Below are positions 1 to 8,019 of a DNA stretch of 64,000 bases, piece after piece. The position numbers and the translations under genes are program-made. The notes under the pieces are model-generated. The model was given only the letters and a program-made list of their open reading frames with translations. It searched no databases and was not told the DNA's origin. Within the stretch, counting starts at the first letter, position 1. The number at the start of each line of letters is the position of its first letter. Source of the stretch: Martinezella rhizogenes (GTDB taxonomy: Bacteria; Pseudomonadota; Alphaproteobacteria; Rhizobiales; Rhizobiaceae); assembly GCA_013322215.1 (NCBI GenBank), contig JAAMEZ010000044.1, positions 1 through 64,000 of the forward strand. Direction: 5' to 3'.

Positions 1-525
1 CGTCGCTTATGTCGAAATCTGTCGAGGTCGCGGCTCTTATCGATGAGGCAGCCAGCGACTTGGCCTAATTGGAGCAATAGGCTTTTGCGAGAATCGTGAT
101 TAGGTCGAAGCAGATCGCATCCCCTGCCGTCGTGTTGGGGGATGCAAGGGCAGTCGTACGCCCTGAGGCAATCTGGACACTTGGGTTTGCATCTCCTGTG
201 AAACGACAGCTGAGATTCTGTCTAGTTTGAGATGCGCATCCTTGAGGGTGGGATTCCGTATGCTGCTTTGAAGGAATGATTGAAGTGGTGATCAATGCCA
301 TGTCACCAGTAACCAGGAAGTTTGCAACAGAACCTTCGAAAGCGGCCCCAAATCGGTCAGTCGGCGTCGATAAAGCGGCTGTCCGCTACTGAAGAATTTC
401 AAACGGATAGCATTTGCAATAACAGGGTCGTTGGTTCGGCTCCGATCAAGAGCATAGACGTGAATTGGACGCTCTACGGCTCTTCAACTGCCAGTCAGTT
501 TACCCGTTTAGATTGTGAAGAGGTG
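1..525. other. Gene-poor left edge
   Basis: No convincing complete gene is visible here. Bases 3-68 on the plus strand stay open and end in TAA, and could be the tail of a gene cut by the window edge. The reading frames over 65-301 (minus) and 322-732 (plus) lack a recognisable family or a good ribosome binding site. The only structure is one copy of a degenerate repeat at 337-450. Confidence 0.4.
337..450 (+). repeat. Degenerate ~114-bp direct repeat, copy 1
   Basis: This stretch aligns almost without gaps with 1262-1376. Both copies begin with an AAGCGNCCCCAAATCGG-like block, share AATTCANACGGATNG-like and GGTTCG blocks, and end in CAAG. By eye about two thirds of positions agree. The pair flanks the VapBC-like module. 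It may be the remnant of a mobile or duplicated segment; its nature is not known. Confidence 0.45.
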
Positions 526-909
526 CTAACGAGCCCGCCGAACGTCAGTCTGGGTGAAATCTTCCCCCACATAAAGCAGAGGACAATCGTGCTCTTTGGC
601 GACTTCATACGAAAAGCAATCGCCATAGTTCAGTCCAGCCGGGTGAACACCCTTGCCCCATCGGCCGTAGGCATGGGCCACTCGACGGGCGGCGGCAGCT
701 GTTACGGACACGATCTCGAAGCCGAGGCCTGAAATGAGTAGGCTGACTTCTTCCCCGACATTGCGTCGTGAGGCTACGATGAGGGCCTCAGCGACGGTGC
801 CGGCGGAAATCAACAATCGATCCGCCTCTTCGATTGCCGTCATGCAAGCTTCGCCCTGCGGCTCGTCGAGCACAATCGCCATGAGGGCCGATGTATCAAC
901 TGCAATCAT
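526..909 (-). CDS. PIN-domain toxin, VapC-like
   Basis: A 127-residue PIN-domain protein, the size usual for VapC ribonuclease toxins, which cleave structured RNA such as tRNA. The acidic residues expected for the metal site are visible: Asp5 in MIAVDTSALM, Glu41 in VAEAL, Asp97 in LNYGD and Asp117 near the C-terminus. Its start overlaps the stop of the antitoxin gene by ATGA, the usual antitoxin-first order. The family call is firm; RNA target and activity are inferred. Confidence 0.85.
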   Translation of the reverse strand: MIAVDTSALMAIVLDEPQGEACMTAIEEADRLLISAGTVAEALIVASRRNVGEEVSLLISGLGFEIVSVTAAAARRVAHAYGRWGKGVHPAGLNYGDCFSYEVAKEHDCPLLYVGEDFTQTDVRRAR

Positions 910-1163
910 GCCGGCATCCCGTCATCGTCATAAAGAAAGTCTTGGCTGCGGGCGGCTGCTGGTCCTTGAAGCGCCTTGGCTATGGCCGATGCCTTGGCTT
1001 TCTCCATCAATGCGCGCCGTCCCTTCAGGCCGGGTGAGACTGCGACGGCGACCAGGCGCACGATCTCGTGGCCGCGACGGGTTAGGATGACCTCATCTCC
1101 TGCTTCGGCTCGCTTCACCAACTCAGTAAGTTGTCCTTTGGCCTCGCTAACAGACACGCGCAT
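906..1163 (-). CDS. Phd/YefM-like antitoxin partner of the PIN toxin
   Basis: A small antitoxin of about 85 residues beginning MRVSVSEAKGQLTEL, typical of the Phd/YefM fold: an N-terminal DNA-binding, self-repressing part with a Lys/Arg-rich region, then a flexible tail (QDFLYDDDGMPA) that would cover the toxin. An upstream in-frame start at 1190 would add nine residues; the internal ATG at 1163 fits the family start better. It is translationally coupled to the toxin gene by a 4-base overlap. Such antitoxins normally repress their own promoter, which would lie upstream at 1164-1260. Confidence 0.8.
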   Translation of the reverse strand: MRVSVSEAKGQLTELVKRAEAGDEVILTRRGHEIVRLVAVAVSPGLKGRRALMEKAKASAIAKALQGPAAARSQDFLYDDDGMPA

Positions 1164-1261
1164 CACTTGGACTCCTTTAAGCTTTCCCAAATTCCTCCAA
1201 AGAAATGGTCTATGACTTGGTCTAAGTCAAGGCTGCGGGCGCACCCGTGGCGAAGACAGAC

Positions 1262-1376
1262 CGCAAGCGCCCCCAAATCGGACATCCCAATCGGGCAAAA
1301 GCCGGTATCTGTTACTTAGGAAATTCAGACGGATGGGGTTTGTACTAATGGGGTGGCCGGTTCGAATTGGTTCAAG
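1262..1376 (+). repeat. Degenerate ~114-bp direct repeat, copy 2
   Basis: Second copy of the repeat at 337-450, in the same orientation, with nearly equal length and shared blocks in the same order. Copies 1 and 2 bracket the VapBC-like module. No third copy was found to the left of metR. Confidence 0.45.
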
Positions 1377-1403
1377 GCGATCACGGACGTGCGGCAAGCA
1401 GCC

Positions 1404-1694
1404 TTAAAACCTTTTCGGCCATTTCTGCGATGCATGCATGGCGGTAATGATCTCAATATCATGGCGAACCCTATAAGCAATAATGTAAGGAATGTCGGAC
1501 AGCACGACTTCGCGCGTGTCGGCAATGCGACCGATGCGTCCAGCAGCTGGAAACTCAACCAACAGATCGGCGGCGGCTACGAGCCGGGCAACAACCCGTG
1601 CAGCAGCATCGGGGTCGTCGTGTTCAATGTAAGCGCCGATTTCATCAAGTCGCCTCAAGGCTCGCACTGTCCATCGGATGCGCCTCTGGATCAT
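1404..1694 (-). CDS. ParE/RelE-superfamily toxin
   Basis: A 96-residue protein with the pattern of ParE-type toxins: an N-terminal helical hairpin (WTVRALRRLDEIGAYIEHDD), a GRIGRIADTREVV segment and the IPYIIAYRV...IEIITAMHASQKWP end characteristic of this branch. ParE proteins poison DNA gyrase; RelE relatives cleave mRNA on the ribosome. The sequence favours ParE by length and ending. It overlaps the antitoxin gene upstream by ATGA, so the pair is one transcription unit. Confidence 0.85.
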   Translation of the reverse strand: MIQRRIRWTVRALRRLDEIGAYIEHDDPDAAARVVARLVAAADLLVEFPAAGRIGRIADTREVVLSDIPYIIAYRVRHDIEIITAMHASQKWPKRF

Positions 1695-1936
1695 GAGCGA
1701 GAAGGCACTTTGACATATTTTGCGACCACACGAGCTACGTCGTCGTCACTGGCGAACTCGCCGCGGTCTGCCTCAGCGATTCCGGCTTCAATTTCGGCAA
1801 GCTGCCATTCTTCGCGTGAAACGAAGTCCTCAATGGCCTGTGCTGCCATGTAAGAGCGCGAACGGTCGAGCTTCTGAGCGATTTGGGTTAACCGATCAGC
1901 CACCTCGTCTGGGACGCGGATCGTGAATGAGGTCAT
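1691..1936 (-). CDS. Ribbon-helix-helix antitoxin, ParD/CopG-like
   Basis: An 81-residue protein whose start, MTSFTIRVPDEVADRLTQIA, is a ribbon-helix-helix DNA-binding motif, followed by DRSRSYMAAQAIEDFVSREEWQ, typical of ParD/RHH antitoxins. The acidic C-terminal half should wrap the toxin encoded next. As with other RHH antitoxins it probably represses its own promoter in the gap 1937-2053, where two short GAACCATTCTGGTTC-like inverted halves can be seen near 1972-1986. Confidence 0.85.
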   Translation of the reverse strand: MTSFTIRVPDEVADRLTQIAQKLDRSRSYMAAQAIEDFVSREEWQLAEIEAGIAEADRGEFASDDDVARVVAKYVKVPSRS

Positions 1937-2053
1937 CAGTAGGTCCTAGCTTGTTCACATTGAATATCTCTGAACCATTCTGGTTCGTCAAGGTTCAGCC
2001 GCGGTGTTCACTGCAAACTCCATTGCGGCAGCGCCGACAAAGACACTGATGCT

Positions 2054-2941
2054 TCAGGCTGGTGTCTGGCGCGACGTTGTTAGGAATCCAGCGATGAAGT
2101 CGACAGTGTCGTCGCCGTCTCTCAAGCCGAGGTGGATGCTTTTCTGGATCCCGCTCTGACCGATGCGGACGGGACGTACACCAAGTGTGGCCGCCTCCCG
2201 GCGCACCAGCCAATTCGGAATGGCGCTGACCCCGCGGCCTGCTGCCACCAATTGAAGCATCATTTCCGTGGTCTCCACGTTGCGGTGGTGGCGCGGGCGG
2301 CAATTTGCGGGCACCAGGAATTGCGTAGACACATCCAGCCGCTCCGGCGCAACAGGATAGGTGAAGAGCGTCTCATCGTGAAGGTCTGCCGGTTCCGCAT
2401 GGCGCTTCAATGCCAGCGGATGATCTGCTGGCACGGCAAGCACCAGCTCGTAATCGAACACAGGGAGATAATGAATGCCGGGCGTCTCGATCGGATCCGG
2501 TGTGATCAGGATATCGATTTCGTAACCCGTCAGCGCCGCGACACCCCCGAAGGCAAATGATGTCGTCAATTCGAGGTCCACGTCCGGCCATTCCGTGAGA
2601 TAGGGCTTTGTGACACCCATCAGCCATTGATGGCAAGGATGGCATTCCATGCCGATCTTGAGCGAACCCCGCTGGCCGTGGCGGTAGTCCGACAGGACAT
2701 CTTCGGCTCTTTCGATCTGTGGCAGAACGCGCTGCGCCAACCTTACGATGTAGCGGCCGGCTTCGGTGAGACGAAGGTTGCGCCCGTCCTTTTCCCACAT
2801 CGCCACGCCATAGCGTTCTTCCAGCTTGCGGATCGTGTGGCTGAGAGCGGACTGGGAGACGTTTAGCCGCTCCGCCGCAGCCGTCAGGCTGCCCAAGCGG
2901 TCGACTTCACGCAGGATCGACAGATGCTGCCTGTCCAACAT
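2054..2941 (-). CDS. metR: LysR-family regulator, MetR type
   Basis: A 295-residue LysR regulator: winged HTH at residues ~1-60 (GSLTAAAERLNVSQSALSH), then a periplasmic-binding-like effector domain. It resembles E. coli MetR along its length as I recall it, including IGMECHPCHQWL against IAIECHSCIQWL in MetR, LPVFDYELVLAVPADHPLA and YPVAPERLDV. MetR activates methionine synthesis genes with homocysteine as co-inducer. The gene starts 3 bases after the thioesterase gene and lies downstream of a cobalamin riboswitch on the same strand, while a B12-independent methionine synthase unit faces away. This context strongly supports MetR over a general LysR call. Confidence 0.8.
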   Translation of the reverse strand: MLDRQHLSILREVDRLGSLTAAAERLNVSQSALSHTIRKLEERYGVAMWEKDGRNLRLTEAGRYIVRLAQRVLPQIERAEDVLSDYRHGQRGSLKIGMECHPCHQWLMGVTKPYLTEWPDVDLELTTSFAFGGVAALTGYEIDILITPDPIETPGIHYLPVFDYELVLAVPADHPLALKRHAEPADLHDETLFTYPVAPERLDVSTQFLVPANCRPRHHRNVETTEMMLQLVAAGRGVSAIPNWLVRREAATLGVRPVRIGQSGIQKSIHLGLRDGDDTVDFIAGFLTTSRQTPA

Positions 2942-2943
2942 GG

Positions 2944-3780
2944 TTATGCCCGCCCGTTCTCAAAAGGAACTGCTTCTGCCGTGACACTGTCGCGCACCGG
3001 AATCGGGTGGTGGTCCTTATCAACAGCAACCATGGTAAAATGTCCGGTCGCGGTAATGTGCCTCTCGCCGGTCAGAAGGTTTTCGGACCAGAGTTTCGTT
3101 TCGATCGACATGGAACTGCGGCCCACATGCTCGACGCGTGCCTCCGCCTCGACGATCTCACCGATCTCGATGGCTCTTGCGAAATCGATACGCTCGGATG
3201 AGGCCAGCACCACCAGCTTGCCGCAGTAGCGGGACGCTGCGACGAAAGCGGCTTTGGTCATATAGGCGATGGCTTCACCTCCGAACATCCGGCCGACGCT
3301 GTTTGCCTGGTCCGGAAAGACGATCTCAACCATCGCAACAACGTCGCTCGTATCCGATTTCTCTTCAGAAAGGAGTTCGGGCAAGGCATAACCTGCGGCG
3401 TTCTCGCCTTCCGGTACAGCAACCATATGGAAGATGCCGCGCGTGCAGGTATGGCGCTGCCGGCCGACAATGGCCTCGGCGGCCATTTCGACCTCGACCG
3501 TCAGGGACCGGCGGCCTGCCTTAACCGGTCGCGCCGCGAACTCGATGATATGCCCTATGCGGGCCGGTTGCTTGAAATCGATGCGCTCGCAGGAGGCGGT
3601 CACGAATGGCGCCCGTCCGAACCGGGTTGCCGCGATGAAGGCAACGCGATCCATGAGCGCAAGCCCGGTTCCCCCGAAGAGGGTGCCGTGGTGGTTGGTG
3701 TCTCCGGGAAAGACGATATTGATGAGGCGGGTTATCGAGCCGTGCTGGGCAAGCTTTCCTATCGTCGCGTTTTCTGTCAT
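2944..3780 (-). CDS. Double-hotdog acyl-CoA thioesterase family protein
   Basis: About 278 residues with two tandem hotdog domains, each carrying the acyl-CoA thioesterase pattern: FPGDTNHHGTLFGG then FPDQANSVGRMFGGEAI, and SCERIDFKQPARIG then SSERIDFARAIEIG. The reading frame is open to 3861, but the ATG at 3780 (MTENATIGKL) fits the family; ATGs at 3792 and 3816 are alternatives. It lies between a cobalamin riboswitch and metR and probably shares their transcript. Why a thioesterase sits in a B12/methionine unit is not clear. Substrate unknown. Confidence 0.8.
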   Translation of the reverse strand: MTENATIGKLAQHGSITRLINIVFPGDTNHHGTLFGGTGLALMDRVAFIAATRFGRAPFVTASCERIDFKQPARIGHIIEFAARPVKAGRRSLTVEVEMAAEAIVGRQRHTCTRGIFHMVAVPEGENAAGYALPELLSEEKSDTSDVVAMVEIVFPDQANSVGRMFGGEAIAYMTKAAFVAASRYCGKLVVLASSERIDFARAIEIGEIVEAEARVEHVGRSSMSIETKLWSENLLTGERHITATGHFTMVAVDKDHHPIPVRDSVTAEAVPFENGRA

Positions 3781-3897
3781 CGGTACTGCCATCAGGTTGC
3801 GGCAGGGAAGTGACATGACGCAGAGGCGACGGTACAGAAATGCCGTTCGCAAAAGCGGCACACCGGGACACCCCGCCCGTGGACGTTATCTATCGCG

Positions 3898-4075
3898 GCA
3901 GGTCTCCTGGCTTACGGGTCTTCGCTCCGGTCCGTCTTCCCGAGGCAGGCCTCAGTGACAGGTGTGGACTTTCGCTCGCCGCTTACAGTTGCGGGGGCAG
4001 CTTCGGCTTCAGGCTGTGATCAAAGCCCTTACCGAATTCCCTCTTAGCCCCGGACTTGTCATCCGCAGAACCACG
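3898..4075 (-). promoter_or_regulatory. Cobalamin (adenosylcobalamin-type) riboswitch
   Basis: Reading the minus strand from ~4075 down, the conserved B12-riboswitch landmarks appear in order: GGTTCTGCGG, AGAGGGAATTCGGT, then the B12 box GCCCCCGCAACTGTAAGCGG-like core (around 3977-3996), a GTCACTGAGG segment, GGGAAGACGG, and the closing AAGCCAGGAGACCTGCC at 3899-3915. The 3' end is about 120 bases before the thioesterase start, leaving room for an expression platform. In this family B12 binding turns off the downstream genes, here the thioesterase and metR. Confidence 0.9.
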
Positions 4076-4351
4076 ATGACGAACCAATGTCGCATGTCGC
4101 TGAAGGGGTCAAGGCGTCTCTCATAGGAATATATCGGAAGCGGTCGTTTCGGTGCCTTCCCTTTCTGCCTGCCGCCTCGACGGGGCGTCAAAAGCCTTTC
4201 TCCTAGATACTACAGGCCGACTACTGACGTTGAGAACCCGATGCCTTGGCCGAGGCATAGATTATGATCGCCCCGTTCGCCTCGCCATCATAAGGCTCGC
4301 AATATACCGATATCCCGAGCTTCTTTAGATGCCGGCTCTCACGTCAAATCA

Positions 4352-4364
4352 TGAACATGGCTCA
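4352..4364 (+). promoter_or_regulatory. Candidate MetR binding site
   Basis: TGAACATGGCTCA matches the E. coli MetR consensus TGAA-N5-TTCA with one mismatch, and its flanks extend the dyad (ATGA...TCAT). It lies about 185 bases upstream of mesX and is divergent from the metR unit. This is pattern matching only; LysR sites are degenerate. Confidence 0.4.
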
Positions 4365-4489
4365 TGCTTGCGTGAGATAATACCATTTTTAATCGATCGA
4401 ACTGTCCGGCATAAAACGCGCACCGCTCTTAAGTATGGGCAGCGTTAAGACTATCCGACTGGAGACAATTGAAAATAATATCCGGTGTA

Positions 4490-4518
4490 TCCTGAAACAT
4501 GCGTCAAAAGTTTCAGGA
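4490..4518 (+). promoter_or_regulatory. Inverted repeat just upstream of mesX
   Basis: Perfect 9-base arms, TCCTGAAAC at 4490-4498 and GTTTCAGGA at 4510-4518, with an 11-base spacer, ending 28 bases before the mesX start. It could be an operator or the stem of a leader hairpin. No T-run follows, so it is not a simple terminator, and SAM-II riboswitch features were not seen. Confidence 0.45.
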
Positions 4519-4546
4519 TTTATCTTGAGATTTAGGAGGTTCGATC

Positions 4547-5530
4547 GTGATGAGTAGAGATTTAAATTTCAGTATCAAGAGAATTACTTTTGATGAGGAT
4601 TATCGCCCGTCAGAAAATACGCGAATCACGACGAATTTTGCTAACTTGGCCAGAGGAGAGAACCGCCAGGAGAACCTCCGCAACGCCCTGCGGATGATTG
4701 ACAACCGTTTCAACGCTCTGGCGCACTGGGACAACCCGAAAGGCGATCGCTATTCTGTCGAACTCGAAATCATTTCGGTTGAGATGAATGTCGGCGCTGG
4801 CAACAATGATGCTTTTCCCCTGATTGAAATCCTGAAAACGAACATCGTTGATCGAAAGACCAACGAACGCATCGAAGGTATCGTCGGCAATAACTTCTCC
4901 TCGTACGTCCGAGATTACGACTTCAGCGTCGTGCTGCCAGAGTACAACAAGGATCGCGGCGCATTCAGCACGCCAGAGAATTTTGGCGATCTGCATGGCA
5001 ACCTGTTCAAATGTTTCGTAAATTCAGCTGCTTACAAAGAGCATTTTCACAAGCCTCCGGTCATATGCCTGAGCGCTTCAAGCAGCAAGACATACCGTCG
5101 GACTGGAAATCAGCATCCTGTATTGGGTGTAGAATACCAACAGGATGAATTGTCTTCGACCGATCTCTACTTCCAAAAAATGGGGCTGCAGGTTCGCTTT
5201 TTCATGCCGCCGAATAGCGTTGCGCCTTTTGCCTTCTATTTTCTCGGCGATCTGTTCGATAACTACACCAATCTTGAGCTCATCAGCACCATCAGCACAA
5301 TGGAGACGTTTCAGAAAATTTATCGGCCCGAGATTTACAACGCCAATTCTGCAGCAGGGGCCTGCTACCAGCCAAGCCTGAAGCACCAGGACTATTCACT
5401 GACCCGCATTGTCTACGATCGTGAAGAGCGTAGCCGGCTGGCTGTCGAGCAGGGAAAGTTTGCTGAGGAGCACTTCATCAAACCCTACAAGACCGTTCTT
5501 GAGCAATGGTCTGCCAATCACGTCCGCTGA
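4547..5530 (+). CDS. mesX: DUF1852 protein MesX, accessory to MesD methionine synthase
   Basis: A protein of 326-327 residues of the DUF1852 family, here directly followed by its usual partner mesD. DUF1852 proteins (MesX) were reported as needed for the folate-independent, oxygen-requiring methionine synthase MesD and suggested to act as an oxygenase. The exact reaction and methyl donor are not settled. The start is GTG at 4547 or ATG at 4550; AGGAGG at 4534-4539 serves either. Cytosolic, no signal peptide. Regulation by MetR, and through it by the B12 riboswitch, is inferred from context. Confidence 0.85.
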   Translation: MMSRDLNFSIKRITFDEDYRPSENTRITTNFANLARGENRQENLRNALRMIDNRFNALAHWDNPKGDRYSVELEIISVEMNVGAGNNDAFPLIEILKTNIVDRKTNERIEGIVGNNFSSYVRDYDFSVVLPEYNKDRGAFSTPENFGDLHGNLFKCFVNSAAYKEHFHKPPVICLSASSSKTYRRTGNQHPVLGVEYQQDELSSTDLYFQKMGLQVRFFMPPNSVAPFAFYFLGDLFDNYTNLELISTISTMETFQKIYRPEIYNANSAAGACYQPSLKHQDYSLTRIVYDREERSRLAVEQGKFAEEHFIKPYKTVLEQWSANHVR

Positions 5531-5558
5531 CGAACTCATAAACATAAGGTCCCATAAA

Positions 5559-6587
5559 ATGAAAAGACCGTTGCCCACGTCAACCGCCGGCAGCTTGCCA
5601 AAACCTTCCTGGCTTGCAGAGCCTGAGAAACTCTGGTCGCCTTGGAAATTGCAGGATGAGGGACTGATCGAGGGCAAACAGGACGCATTGCGTTTGTCCT
5701 TGGACGATCAGCGACAGGCGGGCATCGATATCGTGAGCGATGGCGAGCAGACGCGCCAGCATTTTGTTACGACGTTCATCGAGCATCTCGACGGGGTGGA
5801 TTTTGAAAAACGCGAGACCGTCAGAATCCGGGATCGCTATGATGCGAGCGTTCCGACAGTGGTCGGCGCCGTGTCGCGCAAAAAAGCGGTTTTTGTCGAA
5901 GACGCCAAGTTCCTGCGTCAGCAGACCACGCAGCCGATCAAATGGGCTCTGCCGGGTCCCATGACGATGATCGATACGCTCTATGATAGCCACTATAAAA
6001 GCCGTGAAAAGCTAGCGTGGGAATTCGCCAAGATCCTCAACGAGGAAGCGAGGGAACTGGAGGCGGCCGGTGTCGATATCATTCAATTCGACGAGCCAGC
6101 ATTCAACGTCTTCTTTGACGAGGTGAATGATTGGGGCGTTGCAACCCTCGAAAAGGCGATCGAGGGGCTCAAATGCGAAACTGCCGTCCATATTTGCTAT
6201 GGCTACGGCATCAAAGCCAACACGGATTGGAAGAAGACCCTGGGGTCGGAGTGGCGGCAGTACGAGGAGTCTTTCCCCAAGCTGCAGAAATCCAGTATTG
6301 GTATGATCTCGCTCGAATGCCACAACTCTCATGTCCCAACGGATCTCATCGAACTTGTTCGAGGCAAGAAGGTGATGGTCGGGGCCATCGACGTTGCAAG
6401 CAACACCATCGAAACCCCGGAAGAAGTTGCCGCTACTCTGCGAAAGGCACTTCAATTTGTCGATGCCGACAAACTTTGCCCTTGCACCAATTGCGGCATG
6501 GCGCCCCTGTCTCGGCGGGTGGCACGCGGCAAGCTAAATGCTCTCGCGGCGGGCGCGGAAATCGTCCGAAGAGAACTCTCGGCCTAG
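5559..6587 (+). CDS. mesD: B12-independent methionine synthase, core-only MesD type
   Basis: 342 residues corresponding to the C-terminal catalytic half of MetE, without the N-terminal half. The zinc ligands of the family are in place: His211 and Cys213 (VHICYG), Glu253 (SLECHNS) and Cys312 (CPCTNCGM). It should transfer a methyl group to homocysteine to give methionine. Core-only enzymes next to DUF1852 form the MesD family, which does not use methyl-tetrahydrofolate like MetE. It starts 28 bases after mesX with a weak ATAAGGT site, so the two are co-transcribed. Confidence in the family is high, in the chemistry moderate. Confidence 0.87.
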   Translation: MKRPLPTSTAGSLPKPSWLAEPEKLWSPWKLQDEGLIEGKQDALRLSLDDQRQAGIDIVSDGEQTRQHFVTTFIEHLDGVDFEKRETVRIRDRYDASVPTVVGAVSRKKAVFVEDAKFLRQQTTQPIKWALPGPMTMIDTLYDSHYKSREKLAWEFAKILNEEARELEAAGVDIIQFDEPAFNVFFDEVNDWGVATLEKAIEGLKCETAVHICYGYGIKANTDWKKTLGSEWRQYEESFPKLQKSSIGMISLECHNSHVPTDLIELVRGKKVMVGAIDVASNTIETPEEVAATLRKALQFVDADKLCPCTNCGMAPLSRRVARGKLNALAAGAEIVRRELSA

Positions 6588-6613
6588 CGTTGGCCTAACA
6601 GCAGGAGGCCGAC

Positions 6614-7114
6614 ATGAATATGGTGAACCACCGATTCGACATCGTGGATAAAGCCACTTTTCGCAACGGCATGTCGCGCCTCGGCTCGGCGGTTAGCGTC
6701 GTCACGACCCTCTCTGCCGGCAAGCGTTACGGCTTTACGGCCTCGGCGGTGTGCAGCGTCAGCGATATGCCACCGACACTTCTCGTCTGCATCAATCGCG
6801 CCAGCTCGTGTTTTCCCGCTTTTGAGAATGTACGCCATTTCTGCGTCAACACCCTGATGCCGGGTCAGGAGGACCTATCGAACCTCTTTGGTGGCAAGAC
6901 GCCGATGGACGATCGATTTGCGCTTGGCGAATGGAGAGAGGGCCTCTCGGGTGCCCCGATGCTTGCTGATGCTTCGGTGAGCTTCGAGTGCGAACTGACC
7001 AACGCCATTGATGAGGCATCCCACCGCATTCTCTTCGGACGCGTGATCGACATCAGTGAGAACGCAGAGCAGGCAGCACTGCTCTATTGCATGCGCCGCT
7101 ATCTCAGCGCTTAG
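6614..7114 (+). CDS. Flavin reductase, HpaC/DIM6-like
   Basis: 166 residues of the flavin-reductase-like FMN-binding family, with the expected N-terminal FRNGMSRLGSAVSVVTTLSAG, GFTASAVCSVSDMPPTLLVCINRAS and a late HRILFGRVIDI. These enzymes use NAD(P)H to reduce free flavin for a partner oxygenase. GCAGGAGG at 6601-6608 precedes the ATG. It starts 26 bases after mesD on the same strand, so its natural partner is the putative oxygenase MesX; that link is inferred from position. Ends before a long non-coding stretch. Confidence 0.85.
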   Translation: MNMVNHRFDIVDKATFRNGMSRLGSAVSVVTTLSAGKRYGFTASAVCSVSDMPPTLLVCINRASSCFPAFENVRHFCVNTLMPGQEDLSNLFGGKTPMDDRFALGEWREGLSGAPMLADASVSFECELTNAIDEASHRILFGRVIDISENAEQAALLYCMRRYLSA

Positions 7115-8019
7115 ACGATTGAGGCCAGTCTTGTCTTAAGAAATGGCAAATGGCAGATCAGGCAGCGTCGAGGTATGACGCAATATCGATGTCGTTTGCC
7201 AGCAACGCTGCCATGGAGTGTTGTAAATGCAGCCTATAAATTCTAGCAGAGTCTGAATGCTTGCTCCCGAATCGACCATCATCCGCCCGCTACCCGCATC
7301 TGTTGAGTTTCAGCTAGATTTGCGCCAATTCTTCATTTCGTGTTGTACCATCTAATTGCATTTATGGTGTTGATCGAAAACATTTTCTCGCAGTGTGGGC
7401 GGATCCGTCCGAAATGAAAAAGTGGGGCAAATTCGTACGATAATCAACAGCGGTTGTTTCGTCCACGTCGGTATGTTTCATCGCCTCCCTGTCTCCAAGA
7501 AATTGGAACAGGGCAGGCGTGTCTAACAGCATAGAAGGTCGAAGCTTTAGGCGAGAAGTTTCTGTCTGCAAGCCAATCCCTAAACGTGGCGCCAATCGGA
7601 GCGCGCCGAGCGATTGAAGGGTAGAAGCTCTCGCTAAACGACGCAACCACCACTGAGTTTAAGCAAGCTGGGTTCGCGCGCCACATAATTTGCCCCACTT
7701 ACCACGAGTGGTACGCGGGGCAAAAAGGGCAATTGCTCGATCGCCGCGCGATCCCCGCAGAATTGTTGGCGACCGAACTGGGAGACGATGAGGATTAAGG
7801 CAGCCTATGCTGCCTGCATTTGATCCCGTCGTTATCGAGAATACCCCGATATCACCCGCCCCGTGGCGTCACAGAGCCTCTGCTATAATCATGTCAGCCA
7901 AATCGCCGAGCGCAACGAGCTCTAAGTCCGGCTGCTGGAGGATGAGAGGCGACTGCTCGTCGCCTCTGGTGCTGCGTCGGTCGAAATAAGATCGCGCGAG
8001 CAGCATTCGGGTCTCTTGA
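7115..8019. other. Non-coding or decayed stretch between flavin reductase and aldo/keto reductase
   Basis: About 900 bases without an intact gene. It contains a decayed GNAT fragment (7434-7571, minus). A plus-strand open stretch over 7692-7799 encodes a protein-like tail ending TELGDDED before TAA, with no visible start. No transposase, tRNA or clear repeat was seen. It reads as an eroded accessory site. Confidence 0.5.
7434..7571 (-). pseudogene. Fragment of a GNAT acetyltransferase
   Basis: The minus-strand frame gives LQTETSRLKLRPSMLLDTPA followed by LFQFLGDREAMKHT, the recognisable N-terminus of a GNAT acetyltransferase (LETERLRLRP...DAPALF...GDPEVM). The acetyl-CoA binding core is missing and the flanking frames do not continue it. 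It is therefore a remnant with no expected activity. Confidence 0.5.

Noticed and set aside
3..68. Open frame ending in TAA at the left edge
   Set aside because: Only 21 codons are visible and no family could be recognised, so it is not listed as a gene.
4201..4546. SAM-II riboswitch in front of mesX
   Set aside because: Expected in alphaproteobacterial methionine genes, but its conserved pseudoknot sequences were not found; only an inverted repeat is present.
7692..7799. Protein-like plus-strand tail ending TELGDDED
   Set aside because: It lacks a start codon and a recognisable family; mentioned only within the gap entry.
7807..7989. 60-codon plus-strand frame in the gap
   Set aside because: Low-complexity Ser/Ala/Arg composition, no start signal, no family.
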